Assembly: GCA_036504075.1 (NCBI GenBank)
Contig: DASXVX010000075.1
Span: 24,672 to 88,671, forward strand
DNA from: DASXVX01 sp036504075
GTDB lineage: Bacteria > Bacillota > Sulfobacillia > Symbiobacteriales > Symbiobacteriaceae
Length of the DNA stretch: 64,000 bases
Direction: 5' to 3'
The notes under the pieces: model-generated
Told to the model about the DNA's origin: nothing
Seen by the model: the letters and a program-made list of their open reading frames with translations, nothing else
Databases searched by the model: none
Part shown: in pieces, positions 1-8,450 of the stretch
How the letters are laid out: each line of letters begins with the position of its first letter
Position numbering within the stretch: position 1 is the first letter of the stretch
Position numbers and translations under genes: made by a program

Positions 1-114
1 TTTAATCTGGCCCTTCAGCTGGTAGCCGTTGACCAGGTAGACCGTCACCGGTATGTTCTCTTTGCGGACGTGATTCAAAAAGCTATCCTGTAGGTTAACT
101 TGCACTCTCGTCAC
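1..114 (-). CDS. hfq: RNA chaperone Hfq (3' part outside the window)
   Basis: Reading the minus strand from a GTG at 114 gives 38 in-frame codons to the window edge. They begin MTRVQVNLQDSFLNHVRKEN and continue into IPVTVYLVNGYQLKGQIK. This matches the N-terminal Sm fold of Hfq: the LQDxFLN helix and the VxVYLVNGxxLxGQI strand. Hfq is a hexameric Sm-like ring that binds small RNAs and A/U-rich RNA. The start lies 24 bases past the miaA stop, so it is the last visible gene of a mutL-miaA-hfq transcript, as in many Bacillota. The GTG is chosen because no ATG is in frame; the ribosome site is weak. Roughly half the protein is missing. Confidence 0.9.
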   Translation of the reverse strand, partial: MTRVQVNLQDSFLNHVRKENIPVTVYLVNGYQLKGQIK

Positions 115-138
115 CTGACCGCCCCCCGCGTCTCTCTT

Positions 139-1098
139 TTAGTCGGTACACTTCGGTTCTCCGTCATTTTGCCATTTTCCTTCTACGCTCTTAACAATTT
201 CTTCCACGACGCTTTCCACGGTGGCCGGTGGCGTGAGGTCAAGCCACTGCAGCCGTTCGTCTTTCCGGAACCATGTATACTGCCGCTTGGCGAAGCGCCG
301 GGTGTTCCGCTTGACTAGCGCAGTGGCTTCGTCCAGCGTAAGCAGTCCCCGCAGGTAGAGCGCCAGTTCCCGGTACCCTAGCGACTGCATCGACGTCAGC
401 CGGGGCGGATACCGCCCGAGCAGCCCCCGGACTTCCGCCACGAAGCCGCCCGCCAACATCAGGTCCACCCGCCGGTCGATGCGGCTGTACAACAACTCCC
501 GATCCATGGTCAGCCCGATGAACAGGTCGTCGTACCGGGGTTCGGCCTCTGCCGCCGTCTGCGTCTGGGAGATGGGAACCCCGGTCGTCGCAAACACTTC
601 GAGCGCCCGAATAATACGACGCAGATCATGAGGGTGAAGTTTCGCCGCGGCCGCCGGGTCCACCGCCCGGAGCTTTCCGTGCAGGTATCCCGGCCCGTGG
701 GCCTCCTCCTCGGCGGCCAGCCGCTCCCGCAAGCCGTGGTCCGTCTCCAGGTCGGAGAACGTATACGCTTGCAGCACCGACCGGACGTACAGGCCGGTAC
801 CGCCGACCAGAATCGGCAGATGACCCCGGCGGCTGATATCCCGGACCAGGTCGTCCACCCGGGCCTGGAACTCGGCCACGGAGAACGGTTCATCCGGATC
901 CTTGATATCGATCATGTGGTGCGGCACGCCCTGCATTTCGGCCGGGGTAATCTTGGCCGTGCCGACGTCCATGGACCGGTAGACCTGCATCGAATCCCCG
1001 GAGATGATCTCCCCACCAACGCACCTGGCCACCGCAACGGAGACGGCGGTCTTGCCCACGTTCGTGGGACCAACCAGAACCAGCAGCGGCAGTTTCAA
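139..1098 (-). CDS. miaA: tRNA dimethylallyltransferase MiaA
   Basis: MiaA transfers a dimethylallyl group to N6 of A37 in tRNAs reading UNN codons, the substrate later methylthiolated by MiaB. The 319-residue product has the P-loop GPTNVGKT near residue 10, the SGDSMQVYRSMDVGTAK segment, GGTGLYVRSVL and the late QSLGYREL motif, and is of normal family length. I start at TTG 1098, with GGAGAAGAGG about 8 bases upstream; this TTG overlaps the mutL TGA (TTGA), implying translational coupling. A longer frame from an ATG at 1164 would run deep into mutL and adds sequence unlike MiaA. The P-loop has Asn where Ala is usual. Confidence 0.95.
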   Translation of the reverse strand: MKLPLLVLVGPTNVGKTAVSVAVARCVGGEIISGDSMQVYRSMDVGTAKITPAEMQGVPHHMIDIKDPDEPFSVAEFQARVDDLVRDISRRGHLPILVGGTGLYVRSVLQAYTFSDLETDHGLRERLAAEEEAHGPGYLHGKLRAVDPAAAAKLHPHDLRRIIRALEVFATTGVPISQTQTAAEAEPRYDDLFIGLTMDRELLYSRIDRRVDLMLAGGFVAEVRGLLGRYPPRLTSMQSLGYRELALYLRGLLTLDEATALVKRNTRRFAKRQYTWFRKDERLQWLDLTPPATVESVVEEIVKSVEGKWQNDGEPKCTD

Positions 1099-3005
1099 CG
1101 CTTGAACCTCTTCTCCAGTTCGCCGATGGTCACGCAGATGATGGTAGGCCGCCCATGCGGGCAAGTGTGCGGGGATTGACAGTCGGCCAGGTCGTTCATG
1201 AGCGCGGCCACATCTTCCGGTTGGAGCGCATCTTTAGCCTTGATAGACGCCTTGCAGGCGGCCATGGCCGCAAGCACGCGCCGCCGGCGATCCAGCACGG
1301 CGGTCCCGGGCGGCACCCGGTCTTCCTGTAGTTTGTCGAGAAAATCGCAGACCAGCCGGGCGACATGGGCCTCCCCCAGGCTTGACGGCACGCCGGAGAT
1401 CAGCAGCGTCGTCCCGCCGAAGGGCCTGGCATCGAAACCGGACTCGGCGAAGATGCTGGCGTTCTCCTGCCAGAGGGCCAACTGCGCCGGTGTCAGGTCC
1501 AGCGTAATCGGAAAGAGCAGTGGCTGCACACGTGCGGCAGCCCTTTCTGCCGCCGCCAGCAGCTTCTCAAAGTTGATGCGCTCGTGGGCGGCGTGCTGGT
1601 CGACCACGTAAAGCCCTTCGGGTCCGTCGCAGATGATATAGCTCTGGTGGACCTGCCCCATGGGCCGCAGCGACCGAATCAGGTCTCTGGTGGACGGCCC
1701 CACGGCGGCGGGCAGGGGCGGCTCGTCACCAGGAACGTCGGGGGCGGCGGCGCCCCCCCGAAACCGCTGGTCCAGGGCGGCCTGCAGCCCGCCGGGCGGC
1801 AAGGTGAACGGGGTGACCGCTTCCATCACCCGTTGGTTAGTGTTCGCACCGGAAGACCAAAGCGATACCTGTCTTGGGCCATCCGTTCCAGCGGTCGGGC
1901 CGGGCACCGCAATTTCCGGCACCCCCGCCCGGCGGGCCGCCACCGCGGCATTCTCTCCCGCCCGGTCCGGCACCGAGACCTCGCCGTCCGGACTCACGGT
2001 CGTACCGGGAATCAGCAGGTGTGCGCCCAGCGTCTGGCGGGTCGCCTTGTAGACGGCGCCCCGCACGTCCCGCTCCCGCTCAAACCGAACCTCCGCCTTG
2101 GTCGGGTGGACGTTCACGTCCACTTCCGCCGGGTCGACTTCAATAAACAGCACGCAGATCGGGTAGCGGCCGGTTGGGAGCAGGTGGGCGTAGGCTTCCT
2201 CCAGCGCATACCGGACTTGAATCGTCCGGATGGCCCGCCGGTTGACGAAGAAGTACTGGTGGTTCCGCCCCGCCCGAGCAGCGCCGGGCCGACCGACGAA
2301 GCCCCAGACCCGGGCGGCCCCGTCGCGGTAATCCACCGGCATCAGTTCTTTGGCCATCTCCCGGCCGAGCAGGCCGGTGACCGCGTCCATCAGCGACCCG
2401 GTGCCCGGCGTCGCGAAGACCTGGGTCTGGCCGGAGTGAAAGCGAATCGAGACGCCCGGGTTGGCCATCGCCAGCCGGGTGAGAATGTCGCCGACCTGGC
2501 CCATCTCCGTGGCGCTGGTCTTGAGATACTTGAGGCGGGCCGGCGTGTTGTAGAAGAGGTCCCGGACCGTGATCCGGGTGCCCGGCGGGCAGCCGTGCTC
2601 GGCTTCTTCTGCCACTGTGCCGCCTTCCACGTAGATCCGGTAGCCCGCCAGTTGATCCCGTTCCCGGGTGATCAGCTCAAAACGGGAGACCGAGGCGATC
2701 GACGGGAGCGCCTCGCCCCGGAACCCCATGGTCGCGACCAGGTGCAGGTCCTCGGCGGTGCGGATTTTGGAGGTGGCATGGCGCTGCAGGGAGAGGCGGG
2801 CGTCTTCGGGCGACATGCCCGAGCCGTCATCCAGCACCCGGATCAGATCCCGGCCGCCGCCTTCCACCTCGACGACAATGCGGGTACTGCCGGCGTCCAG
2901 GGAATTCTCCACCAGTTCTTTGACCACGCTGGCCGGCCGCTCCACCACTTCGCCTGCGGCAATCTGGTTGGCGGTGCGTTCATCGAGGACTTGAATCCTG
3001 GGCAC
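1095..3005 (-). CDS. mutL: DNA mismatch repair endonuclease MutL
   Basis: MutL couples mismatch detection by MutS to strand incision. The 636-residue protein has the GHKL ATPase motifs at the N-terminus (VVKELVENSLDAG, DDGSGM, GFRGEALPSI). A Pro/Gly-rich linker follows, then a C-terminal domain with DQHAAHERINFE, which fits the DQHA(x)2E(x)4E metal site of nicking MutL proteins. ACKASIKA and CPHGRP motifs follow. This endonuclease type is known in bacteria that lack MutH. Translation starts at GTG 3005 behind AAGGGGGAG. The gene overlaps miaA by 4 bases and is separated from the upstream gene by a terminator, so mutL-miaA-hfq is probably its own unit. Confidence 0.97.
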   Translation of the reverse strand: MPRIQVLDERTANQIAAGEVVERPASVVKELVENSLDAGSTRIVVEVEGGGRDLIRVLDDGSGMSPEDARLSLQRHATSKIRTAEDLHLVATMGFRGEALPSIASVSRFELITRERDQLAGYRIYVEGGTVAEEAEHGCPPGTRITVRDLFYNTPARLKYLKTSATEMGQVGDILTRLAMANPGVSIRFHSGQTQVFATPGTGSLMDAVTGLLGREMAKELMPVDYRDGAARVWGFVGRPGAARAGRNHQYFFVNRRAIRTIQVRYALEEAYAHLLPTGRYPICVLFIEVDPAEVDVNVHPTKAEVRFERERDVRGAVYKATRQTLGAHLLIPGTTVSPDGEVSVPDRAGENAAVAARRAGVPEIAVPGPTAGTDGPRQVSLWSSGANTNQRVMEAVTPFTLPPGGLQAALDQRFRGGAAAPDVPGDEPPLPAAVGPSTRDLIRSLRPMGQVHQSYIICDGPEGLYVVDQHAAHERINFEKLLAAAERAAARVQPLLFPITLDLTPAQLALWQENASIFAESGFDARPFGGTTLLISGVPSSLGEAHVARLVCDFLDKLQEDRVPPGTAVLDRRRRVLAAMAACKASIKAKDALQPEDVAALMNDLADCQSPHTCPHGRPTIICVTIGELEKRFKR

Positions 3006-3040
3006 GTGATCTCCCCCTTATTCCGGACGGATTCCTGGCA

Positions 3041-3075
3041 TGAAGAAACGGCACTCTCAAAACAAGAGGGTGCCG
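3041..3075 (-). terminator. Rho-independent terminator after the 3088-3558 gene
   Basis: Minus-strand stem CGGCACCCTC / GAGAGTGCCG (3049-3075, one G-T pair) around TTGTTTT, followed by TTTCTTC. It lies between the small membrane-protein gene and mutL. Confidence 0.8.
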
Positions 3076-3087
3076 CTTCGAGAGCGT

Positions 3088-3558
3088 TTACTTCGCCTTG
3101 GGTTCCTTGGGCTTGCCGTAGACCTTCTCCATTTTCTCCTGCAGGTTCCGCTCCATCTGCTGGAGCTTCTTCTGCTTGTCCACCATCGACTTCTGGCGGA
3201 AGCCGCCCACCATCGCCATCTGGTAAAGGCCCATGGACTCCTTGTGCATTTCAAGCGTGTCGGCGTGGATTTCGGCCATCTTCTTAGGGACCTTGATCTT
3301 CTCCATGTCGGTGATCAGGCCCTTGTACGTATCGATAATGTCCCGCAGGGGCTTCTTGGCGAGCACCGGGTTGGGGTTCTGGCCCAGGGTTTGCAAGGCC
3401 TCCGCCTTTTCCTGAAGCTTGTACTTATCGAAGACCCTCTTAATATCAATCGCATATTTGCGGACCTTCCACCAGTTCGTCTGCGTCATGACGAGACCGC
3501 CGAGACCAACGCCGGCTACCGCCGAGAGCGTCCAATAAAGCCACGTATATCTTTGCAC
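3088..3558 (-). CDS. Small membrane-anchored protein of unknown function
   Basis: A 156-residue protein that I do not recognise. Residues about 7-25 (YWTLSAVAGVGLGGLVM) form one transmembrane segment. The rest is Lys/Glu-rich and helical, ending in a charged stretch with KKLQQMERNLQEKMEKVYG that could form a coiled coil, and a Lys/Pro tail. Topology is probably N-terminal anchor with a cytoplasmic or surface helical domain. It sits between mutS and mutL on the same strand and is followed by a terminator, so it is probably cotranscribed with mutS. Start GTG 3558; GGGAG lies about 12 bases upstream, rather far. Confidence 0.75.
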   Translation of the reverse strand: MQRYTWLYWTLSAVAGVGLGGLVMTQTNWWKVRKYAIDIKRVFDKYKLQEKAEALQTLGQNPNPVLAKKPLRDIIDTYKGLITDMEKIKVPKKMAEIHADTLEMHKESMGLYQMAMVGGFRQKSMVDKQKKLQQMERNLQEKMEKVYGKPKEPKAK

Positions 3559-3657
3559 CTGTCAAGTCAACTCCCTAGTGCGATTTCCCACGTTCGCATT
3601 GTCGCATGAACCCGAAAGCGAGGCAAGTCTTTCCGCTACGGAAAGAAATCCAGCGCA

Positions 3658-6285
3658 CTACCGGCCCTCTTTCGCTTTGGCCTGAAGCTGGTAGAGCAGG
3701 TTGAGCGCGTCGATCGGTGTGAGCGCCAGCACGTTCAGGCCCAGGAGTTCCTCCACCACCGGGTGCTTTTTCTCTTCGAAAAACGACAACTGCACCGCCG
3801 GCTTGATCCGCAGCTTGGACGCGGCCACCTCCCGCCGGCTCTTGCGCTGGTCCTCCTGCTCCTCGAGCGTCAGGAGGATGTCCCGGGCCCGCTCGACGAC
3901 CTCTTTCGGCAGGCCCGCCAGCTTGGCGACCTGAATGCCGTAAGAGCGATCGGCGCCCCCGCGGACGAGCTTGCGCAGGAAGACGATCTCTTCGCCTTTC
4001 TCCCGCACGGCCATGGAGAAGTTCTTGACGCCCGAGAGCATCGACTCCAGCTCGCACAGCTCGTGATAGTGGGTGGCAAAGAGCGTCCGGGCGCCCAACT
4101 GCTCGTGGATGTACTCCGTGATCGCCCAGGCGATGGAGAGGCCGTCGAACGTGGCGGTGCCCCGGCCCACTTCGTCCAGAACGACCAGCGACCGGCTGGT
4201 GGCCGCGTGGAGAATGTTGCTGACTTCGGTCATCTCCACCATGAACGTGGACTGGCCGGTGGCCAGGTCGTCGCTGGCGCCCACCCGGGTCCAGACCCGG
4301 TCCACCAGCCCGATGGTGGCGCTGGAGGCCGGCACGAAGGAGCCGGCCTGGGCGAGGATCGTCGCCAGGGCCGCCGCCCGCATCACGGTGGACTTGCCGC
4401 CCATGTTGGGGCCGGTGATCAGCAGCACCCGGTGCTCTTCGGTATCCATGTAGAGGTCGTTCGGCACGAAGGAGCCTTCGGCCATCACCCGCTCCAGCAC
4501 CGGGTGGCGGCAATCCTTGAGTTCGAGCACGGTGGACGCCTCCAGCTTGGGCCGGACGTACCCGTACAGGGAGGCCACTTCGGCGAAAGCCGAGAGTGCA
4601 TCCAGCTCGGCCACCGCCCGGGCGGACTGCTGAATGCGGGCGACGGCGGCGCCCACCCGGGACCGGACGTCGGTGAACAGCTCGTACTCCAGGGTCATCA
4701 ACTTTTCGTCGGCCCCGAGTACGGTCTCTTCCATCTCTTTCAGTTCCGGCGTGACGAACCGCTCTTCGTTGGCCAGCGTCTGCTTGCGGATGTACGAATC
4801 CGGCACCTGCCCCTTGTTGGCGTTCGTGACGGAGAGGTAGTAGCCGAAGACCTTGTTGTAGCCGATCTTCAGCGACTTGATGCCGGTCTTCTCCCGCTCC
4901 CGGGCCTCGAGGGCCGCGATCCAGCCCTTGCCTTCCCCGGACGCGGTCCGCAGGCGATCAACCTCGGTATGGTAGCCCCGCTTGATCAGGTTCCCGTCGG
5001 TAATGGCGACCGGCGGCTCCTCTTCGATCGCCTTTTCGATCAGGTCCCGGACGTCGTCCAGCATGTCGAGACCGTCGCGCAGCGCACCGAGACGGCTGCC
5101 GGCTGAATCCTCCAGCAGGACCCGCAGCGACGGCAGCGACACGAGCGAATGCTTGAGCGCAATCAGGTCCCGGGCGTTGGCGGTGCCGTAGACCACCCGG
5201 CCCGCCAGCCGCTCCAGGTCGTGCACGTCGGAAAGCAGCGAGCGGAGGTCGGCCCGCCGCCCCGGCCAGGTGACCAGCTCGCCCACCGCTTCGTGCCGGC
5301 CGGCGATGTCGGCGATTTTCAGCAGCGGCCGCTCCAGCCAGCCCTTGAGCATTCGCCCGCCCATGGAGGTGATGGTCTTGTCGATCACCCAGAGCAGTGT
5401 GCCCCGCCGGGCTCCGTCCCGGATGGCGCGGGTCAGTTCGAGGTTGCGACGGGTGGCGGCGTCCAGCGTCATGTATTCGCCCGGGTAGTAAACGGCGAGG
5501 CCGGAGATGTGGCCCAGGCTGGTCTTCTGGGTTTCGGCGAGGTAGGCCAGCGCGGCCCCCGCCGCCCCGGTCGCCAGATGCAGTTCCTCGCAGCCAAAGC
5601 CGTTCAGACTGCTGACGCCGAAATGGCCGGTGAGCCGGCGATAGGCGTCGGCGTGGGTGAAGTACCGGGGGTCTAGCTTGGTCACGGGCGTCCGCCAGGC
5701 CTTGAATAGCGCGGCCAGCCGGGGCTCTGCTTCCAGGCCGGGCTCCAGCACCACTTCGGCGGGCTCCAGCCGTCCCAGTTCGTCAATCAGCCGCCGGTGC
5801 GCCTCCCCGCCGGCCAGCTCGCAGGCGGCGAATTCGCCGGTGGACAGGTCGGCCACGGCGAGGCCGAAGCCGGTCTTGCCGTACGAGACGGCGCAGAGGA
5901 AGTTGTTCTGCTTCTCCTGCAGGAGCTTCGGCTCCACCAGGGTGCCGGGCGTCACAATGCGGGTCACTTCCCGCTTCACCAGCCCCTTGGCGGCCTTCGG
6001 GTCTTCCATCTGGTCGCAGATTGCGACCTTGTAGCCCCGGTCAATCAGCTTGGCAATATAGCCGTCCGCCGCGTGGTACGGGATGCCCGCCATGGGGACC
6101 CGCCCCATGGCCTTGCCGCCCTCGCGGCCGGTGAGCGTAAGATCGAGTTCGCGGGCCGCGACTTCAGCGTCTTCGAAAAACGTTTCGTAGAAGTCGCCCA
6201 GGCGGTAAAAGAGGATGGTATCCGGGTGCCCGCGTTTGATTTCAATATACTGGGCAAACATCGGCGTTGTTGCGGCGGCATCCAT
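3658..6285 (-). CDS. mutS: DNA mismatch recognition ATPase MutS
   Basis: MutS binds mismatches and small loops and recruits MutL. The 875-residue product starts MDAAATTPMFAQYIEIK and has the mismatch-wedge motif GDFYETFFEDA near residue 35. Towards the C-terminus it has Walker A GPNMGGKST, Walker B LVVLDEVGRGTATFDG and the ATFDGLSIAW signature, and it ends with a dimerisation tail. Length fits MutS1 (E. coli 853 residues). The open frame extends to 6333, but ATG 6285 is preferred because GAGGAGGG lies 10 bases upstream and because homology begins there. Normally mutS and mutL are adjacent; here one small gene and a terminator separate them. Confidence 0.97.
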   Translation of the reverse strand: MDAAATTPMFAQYIEIKRGHPDTILFYRLGDFYETFFEDAEVAARELDLTLTGREGGKAMGRVPMAGIPYHAADGYIAKLIDRGYKVAICDQMEDPKAAKGLVKREVTRIVTPGTLVEPKLLQEKQNNFLCAVSYGKTGFGLAVADLSTGEFAACELAGGEAHRRLIDELGRLEPAEVVLEPGLEAEPRLAALFKAWRTPVTKLDPRYFTHADAYRRLTGHFGVSSLNGFGCEELHLATGAAGAALAYLAETQKTSLGHISGLAVYYPGEYMTLDAATRRNLELTRAIRDGARRGTLLWVIDKTITSMGGRMLKGWLERPLLKIADIAGRHEAVGELVTWPGRRADLRSLLSDVHDLERLAGRVVYGTANARDLIALKHSLVSLPSLRVLLEDSAGSRLGALRDGLDMLDDVRDLIEKAIEEEPPVAITDGNLIKRGYHTEVDRLRTASGEGKGWIAALEAREREKTGIKSLKIGYNKVFGYYLSVTNANKGQVPDSYIRKQTLANEERFVTPELKEMEETVLGADEKLMTLEYELFTDVRSRVGAAVARIQQSARAVAELDALSAFAEVASLYGYVRPKLEASTVLELKDCRHPVLERVMAEGSFVPNDLYMDTEEHRVLLITGPNMGGKSTVMRAAALATILAQAGSFVPASSATIGLVDRVWTRVGASDDLATGQSTFMVEMTEVSNILHAATSRSLVVLDEVGRGTATFDGLSIAWAITEYIHEQLGARTLFATHYHELCELESMLSGVKNFSMAVREKGEEIVFLRKLVRGGADRSYGIQVAKLAGLPKEVVERARDILLTLEEQEDQRKSRREVAASKLRIKPAVQLSFFEEKKHPVVEELLGLNVLALTPIDALNLLYQLQAKAKEGR

Positions 6286-6526
6286 AACGGAGAGACCCTC
6301 CTCAGCGCACATCAGACATGTGGAAAACGACACAGGATTAACACGAAAGGCTTCGGCAAGGGTCCCCGGCGTTCCTTCGTGCCGGGGTATGACAATAAGT
6401 CCTAGTGAAAGATGGACAGAACCAAAATATCCAGCCCCAGACGGACTCTCTAGCCATTCCCTTGCAGGATTTTGGCCGTTTACGTCAAACGCATAAGAAA
6501 CTTGATCTATTAAGAAGGGGCAGCCT

Positions 6527-7897
6527 GTGAATAGTCTTCATTGGCACGGGTACAGGGCATTGGTTCCCGGCCTCTTTACGCTATATTTGCTGCTCCAGTG
6601 GGTCTGGCCGTCGCAGTTTCATGCCGTATTGTTGGGGCTGGCGATCTACCTTGCCGCCCGGGCCTGGGAGGTCCGGGGCGGTCTGATCGCATCGTTGGTC
6701 TCGGGCCTGCTCATGGCCTTCGGACTCCTGCGTCTCTTTGGGGTGGACGGACTCCGGAATCCGCAGGGGTTCGGCGGGTATATGTGGGCGGGCGTCGCCG
6801 CCACCACCCTGGGCGCATACGTCGGTTCGGCCACCCGGCAAGCCCGCACCCTCGGGAATGTCAACGCGAATCTCCGGCAGGCACAGCAGCGACTGGCAGC
6901 GCTCCACACCATCGCCCTGTCACTCTCGGCGACGCTGGACGTGAACACACTGCTGGATACCATTTTGGAGCAGCTCGGCAAGCTGTGGGGCTACGACTTT
7001 GGCGCCATTCTGCTGTACGACCAGGCCGACGAGGAACTGGTGTTGGCCGCCTCCCACGGTTATGCCCGGGAAGTCGGTTATCGCCAGCCGGCCGGCGCGG
7101 GCCTGGTCGGGGCGGTGGTTGCCACCGGAGAGCCGGTCTGCGTGGTGGACGTCACCCTGGACCCGCGGTATGTCGCCGGCGTCCAGGATGCCCGGTCGGA
7201 ACTGGCGGTGCCGCTGAAGTGGCGCGGGCGAACGATAGGGGTGCTGAACGTGGAGAGCCGGCAGACCGGCGCTTACGGCCCGACCGATATCGCCCTCCTC
7301 ACCACGGTGGCCGAGCAGGCGGCGTCGTATATCGGGAACGCCCGGCTCTACCAGCAGACCCAGCAGGCGGCCATTACCGATGCGCACACGGGCCTCTTCA
7401 ACTATCGGCACTTCCAGGACCAGGTGACCGGTGTCATCCGGGATGCCCAGCTGACGGGTTCCACGTGTTCGCTGATCATGCTGGACCTGGACTACTTCAA
7501 GCGCTGCAACGACACGTACGGCCATCCCACCGGCGACGAAGTGCTGCAGGAACTGGCCCGGGTGTTGCGGGACTCCTGCCGCGGGGGCGACATGATCTTC
7601 CGGTACGGCGGCGAGGAGTTCGCCGTGATTCTGCCGGATGCTAAAGCCGACATGGCGGTCCGGGTGGCGGAACGGATCCGGGCGCGCATCGCCGGCCATC
7701 GCTTTACGACCCGCCAGGGCCACCGGCTGGACATGTACCTGACCGCCAGCCTGGGCGTGGCCAACTATCCCCGGGATGCGATCTCGTCGGTCGACCTGGT
7801 GATCGCCGCCGATAAGGCGCTTTACCAGGCAAAGACCGGCGGCCGCGACAAGGTGGTCAGCGCCGGAGCCGAATTGGTCGCCGCCGCGCCGGACTGA
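6527..7897 (+). CDS. Membrane-bound GAF-GGDEF diguanylate cyclase
   Basis: The 456-residue protein probably makes the second messenger cyclic di-GMP from two GTP. Residues 1-115 hold several hydrophobic segments (LVPGLFTLYLLLQWVW, AVLLGLAIYLA, IASLVSGLLMAFG), then a coiled coil, a GAF sensor domain (about 125-280) and a GGDEF domain (about 285-450). The active-site loop is RYGGEEF, a catalytically competent variant, and an RGGD five residues upstream forms the inhibitory I-site, so product inhibition is expected. Starts at GTG 6527 behind AGAAGGGG. It is a lone plus-strand gene inside a minus-strand block. The ligand of the GAF domain cannot be told. Confidence 0.92.
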   Translation: MNSLHWHGYRALVPGLFTLYLLLQWVWPSQFHAVLLGLAIYLAARAWEVRGGLIASLVSGLLMAFGLLRLFGVDGLRNPQGFGGYMWAGVAATTLGAYVGSATRQARTLGNVNANLRQAQQRLAALHTIALSLSATLDVNTLLDTILEQLGKLWGYDFGAILLYDQADEELVLAASHGYAREVGYRQPAGAGLVGAVVATGEPVCVVDVTLDPRYVAGVQDARSELAVPLKWRGRTIGVLNVESRQTGAYGPTDIALLTTVAEQAASYIGNARLYQQTQQAAITDAHTGLFNYRHFQDQVTGVIRDAQLTGSTCSLIMLDLDYFKRCNDTYGHPTGDEVLQELARVLRDSCRGGDMIFRYGGEEFAVILPDAKADMAVRVAERIRARIAGHRFTTRQGHRLDMYLTASLGVANYPRDAISSVDLVIAADKALYQAKTGGRDKVVSAGAELVAAAPD

Positions 7898-7987
7898 GGT
7901 CCCTCAAAATTAGTCGCCTCCCGCCTTTTGCTCCGCAAAAGTCTGCCGGCCGCTTCGGCGACTGACGGAGTCAGTCGCGAAATTAGA

Positions 7988-8018
7988 CCAGCGACCCCGC
8001 CCGGGGTCGCTGGTTTTA
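7988..8018 (+). terminator. Terminator of the diguanylate cyclase gene
   Basis: Perfect 12-bp stem CCAGCGACCCCG / CGGGGTCGCTGG with a 2-base loop, followed by TTTTATT. It lies between convergent genes and may also serve the minus-strand gene. A smaller hairpin (GCGACTGAC / GTCAGTCGC) lies just upstream at 7958-7978. Confidence 0.85.
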
Positions 8019-8426
8019 TTATCCGCCGCAACCGCAGCTACCGCCGCTGCTGCCGCACCCGCCTTTGGCCTTGGGCTCCTCATGGCCCGTGATCGGGTAG
8101 GTCACCACGGCGTTTACGCGGTCCAGGAAAGCGTCCAGCCGCTCCCGGGCGGCCCAGTGGGCCTGGATGACCGCGTGGCTGTTGAACTGCTCTTCCACGG
8201 CCATGAAATGTTCGATCAGCACCACCTGTTCGGCGGGCGGTTGCGTCTTGGAGAACTTTACGGCCCGCTTGGACTCTTCGTAGTCCCGAATCAGGTCGAG
8301 GGCCTCACCGTCGGCCAGCACGGCATCTTCGGTCCGGCGGTAATCTAGCAGTTCCGGGGAGTCGGCGATCGCCATCGCCAGTTCGCGGGCGATCCCCCAT
8401 ACGTCCCGCCTGGTCACGACACTCAC
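8019..8426 (-). CDS. YlbF/YmcA-family protein with Cys-rich C-terminal tail
   Basis: This 135-residue protein has the helical YlbF/Com_YlbF fold signature (ARELAMAIADSPELLDYRR, followed by heptad-like helices). In Bacillus subtilis YlbF, YmcA and YaaT form an iron-sulphur complex that redirects RNase Y and affects sporulation and competence. Here it is 24 bases downstream of miaB, as ymcA is next to miaB (ymcB) in Bacillus. The last 15 residues are GGCGSSGGSCGCGG-like with three cysteines, a plausible metal or Fe-S ligand set. GTG 8426 is used; GAGGAGGG lies about 12 bases upstream, so the GTG at codon 4 is an alternative. Confidence 0.85.
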   Translation of the reverse strand: MSVVTRRDVWGIARELAMAIADSPELLDYRRTEDAVLADGEALDLIRDYEESKRAVKFSKTQPPAEQVVLIEHFMAVEEQFNSHAVIQAHWAARERLDAFLDRVNAVVTYPITGHEEPKAKGGCGSSGGSCGCGG

Positions 8427-8450
8427 GTAAATCGGTCCCTCCTCAATAAA

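Noticed and set aside
1584..3287. 567-codon plus-strand frame opposite mutL
   Set aside because: Shadow of mutL, low-complexity translation.
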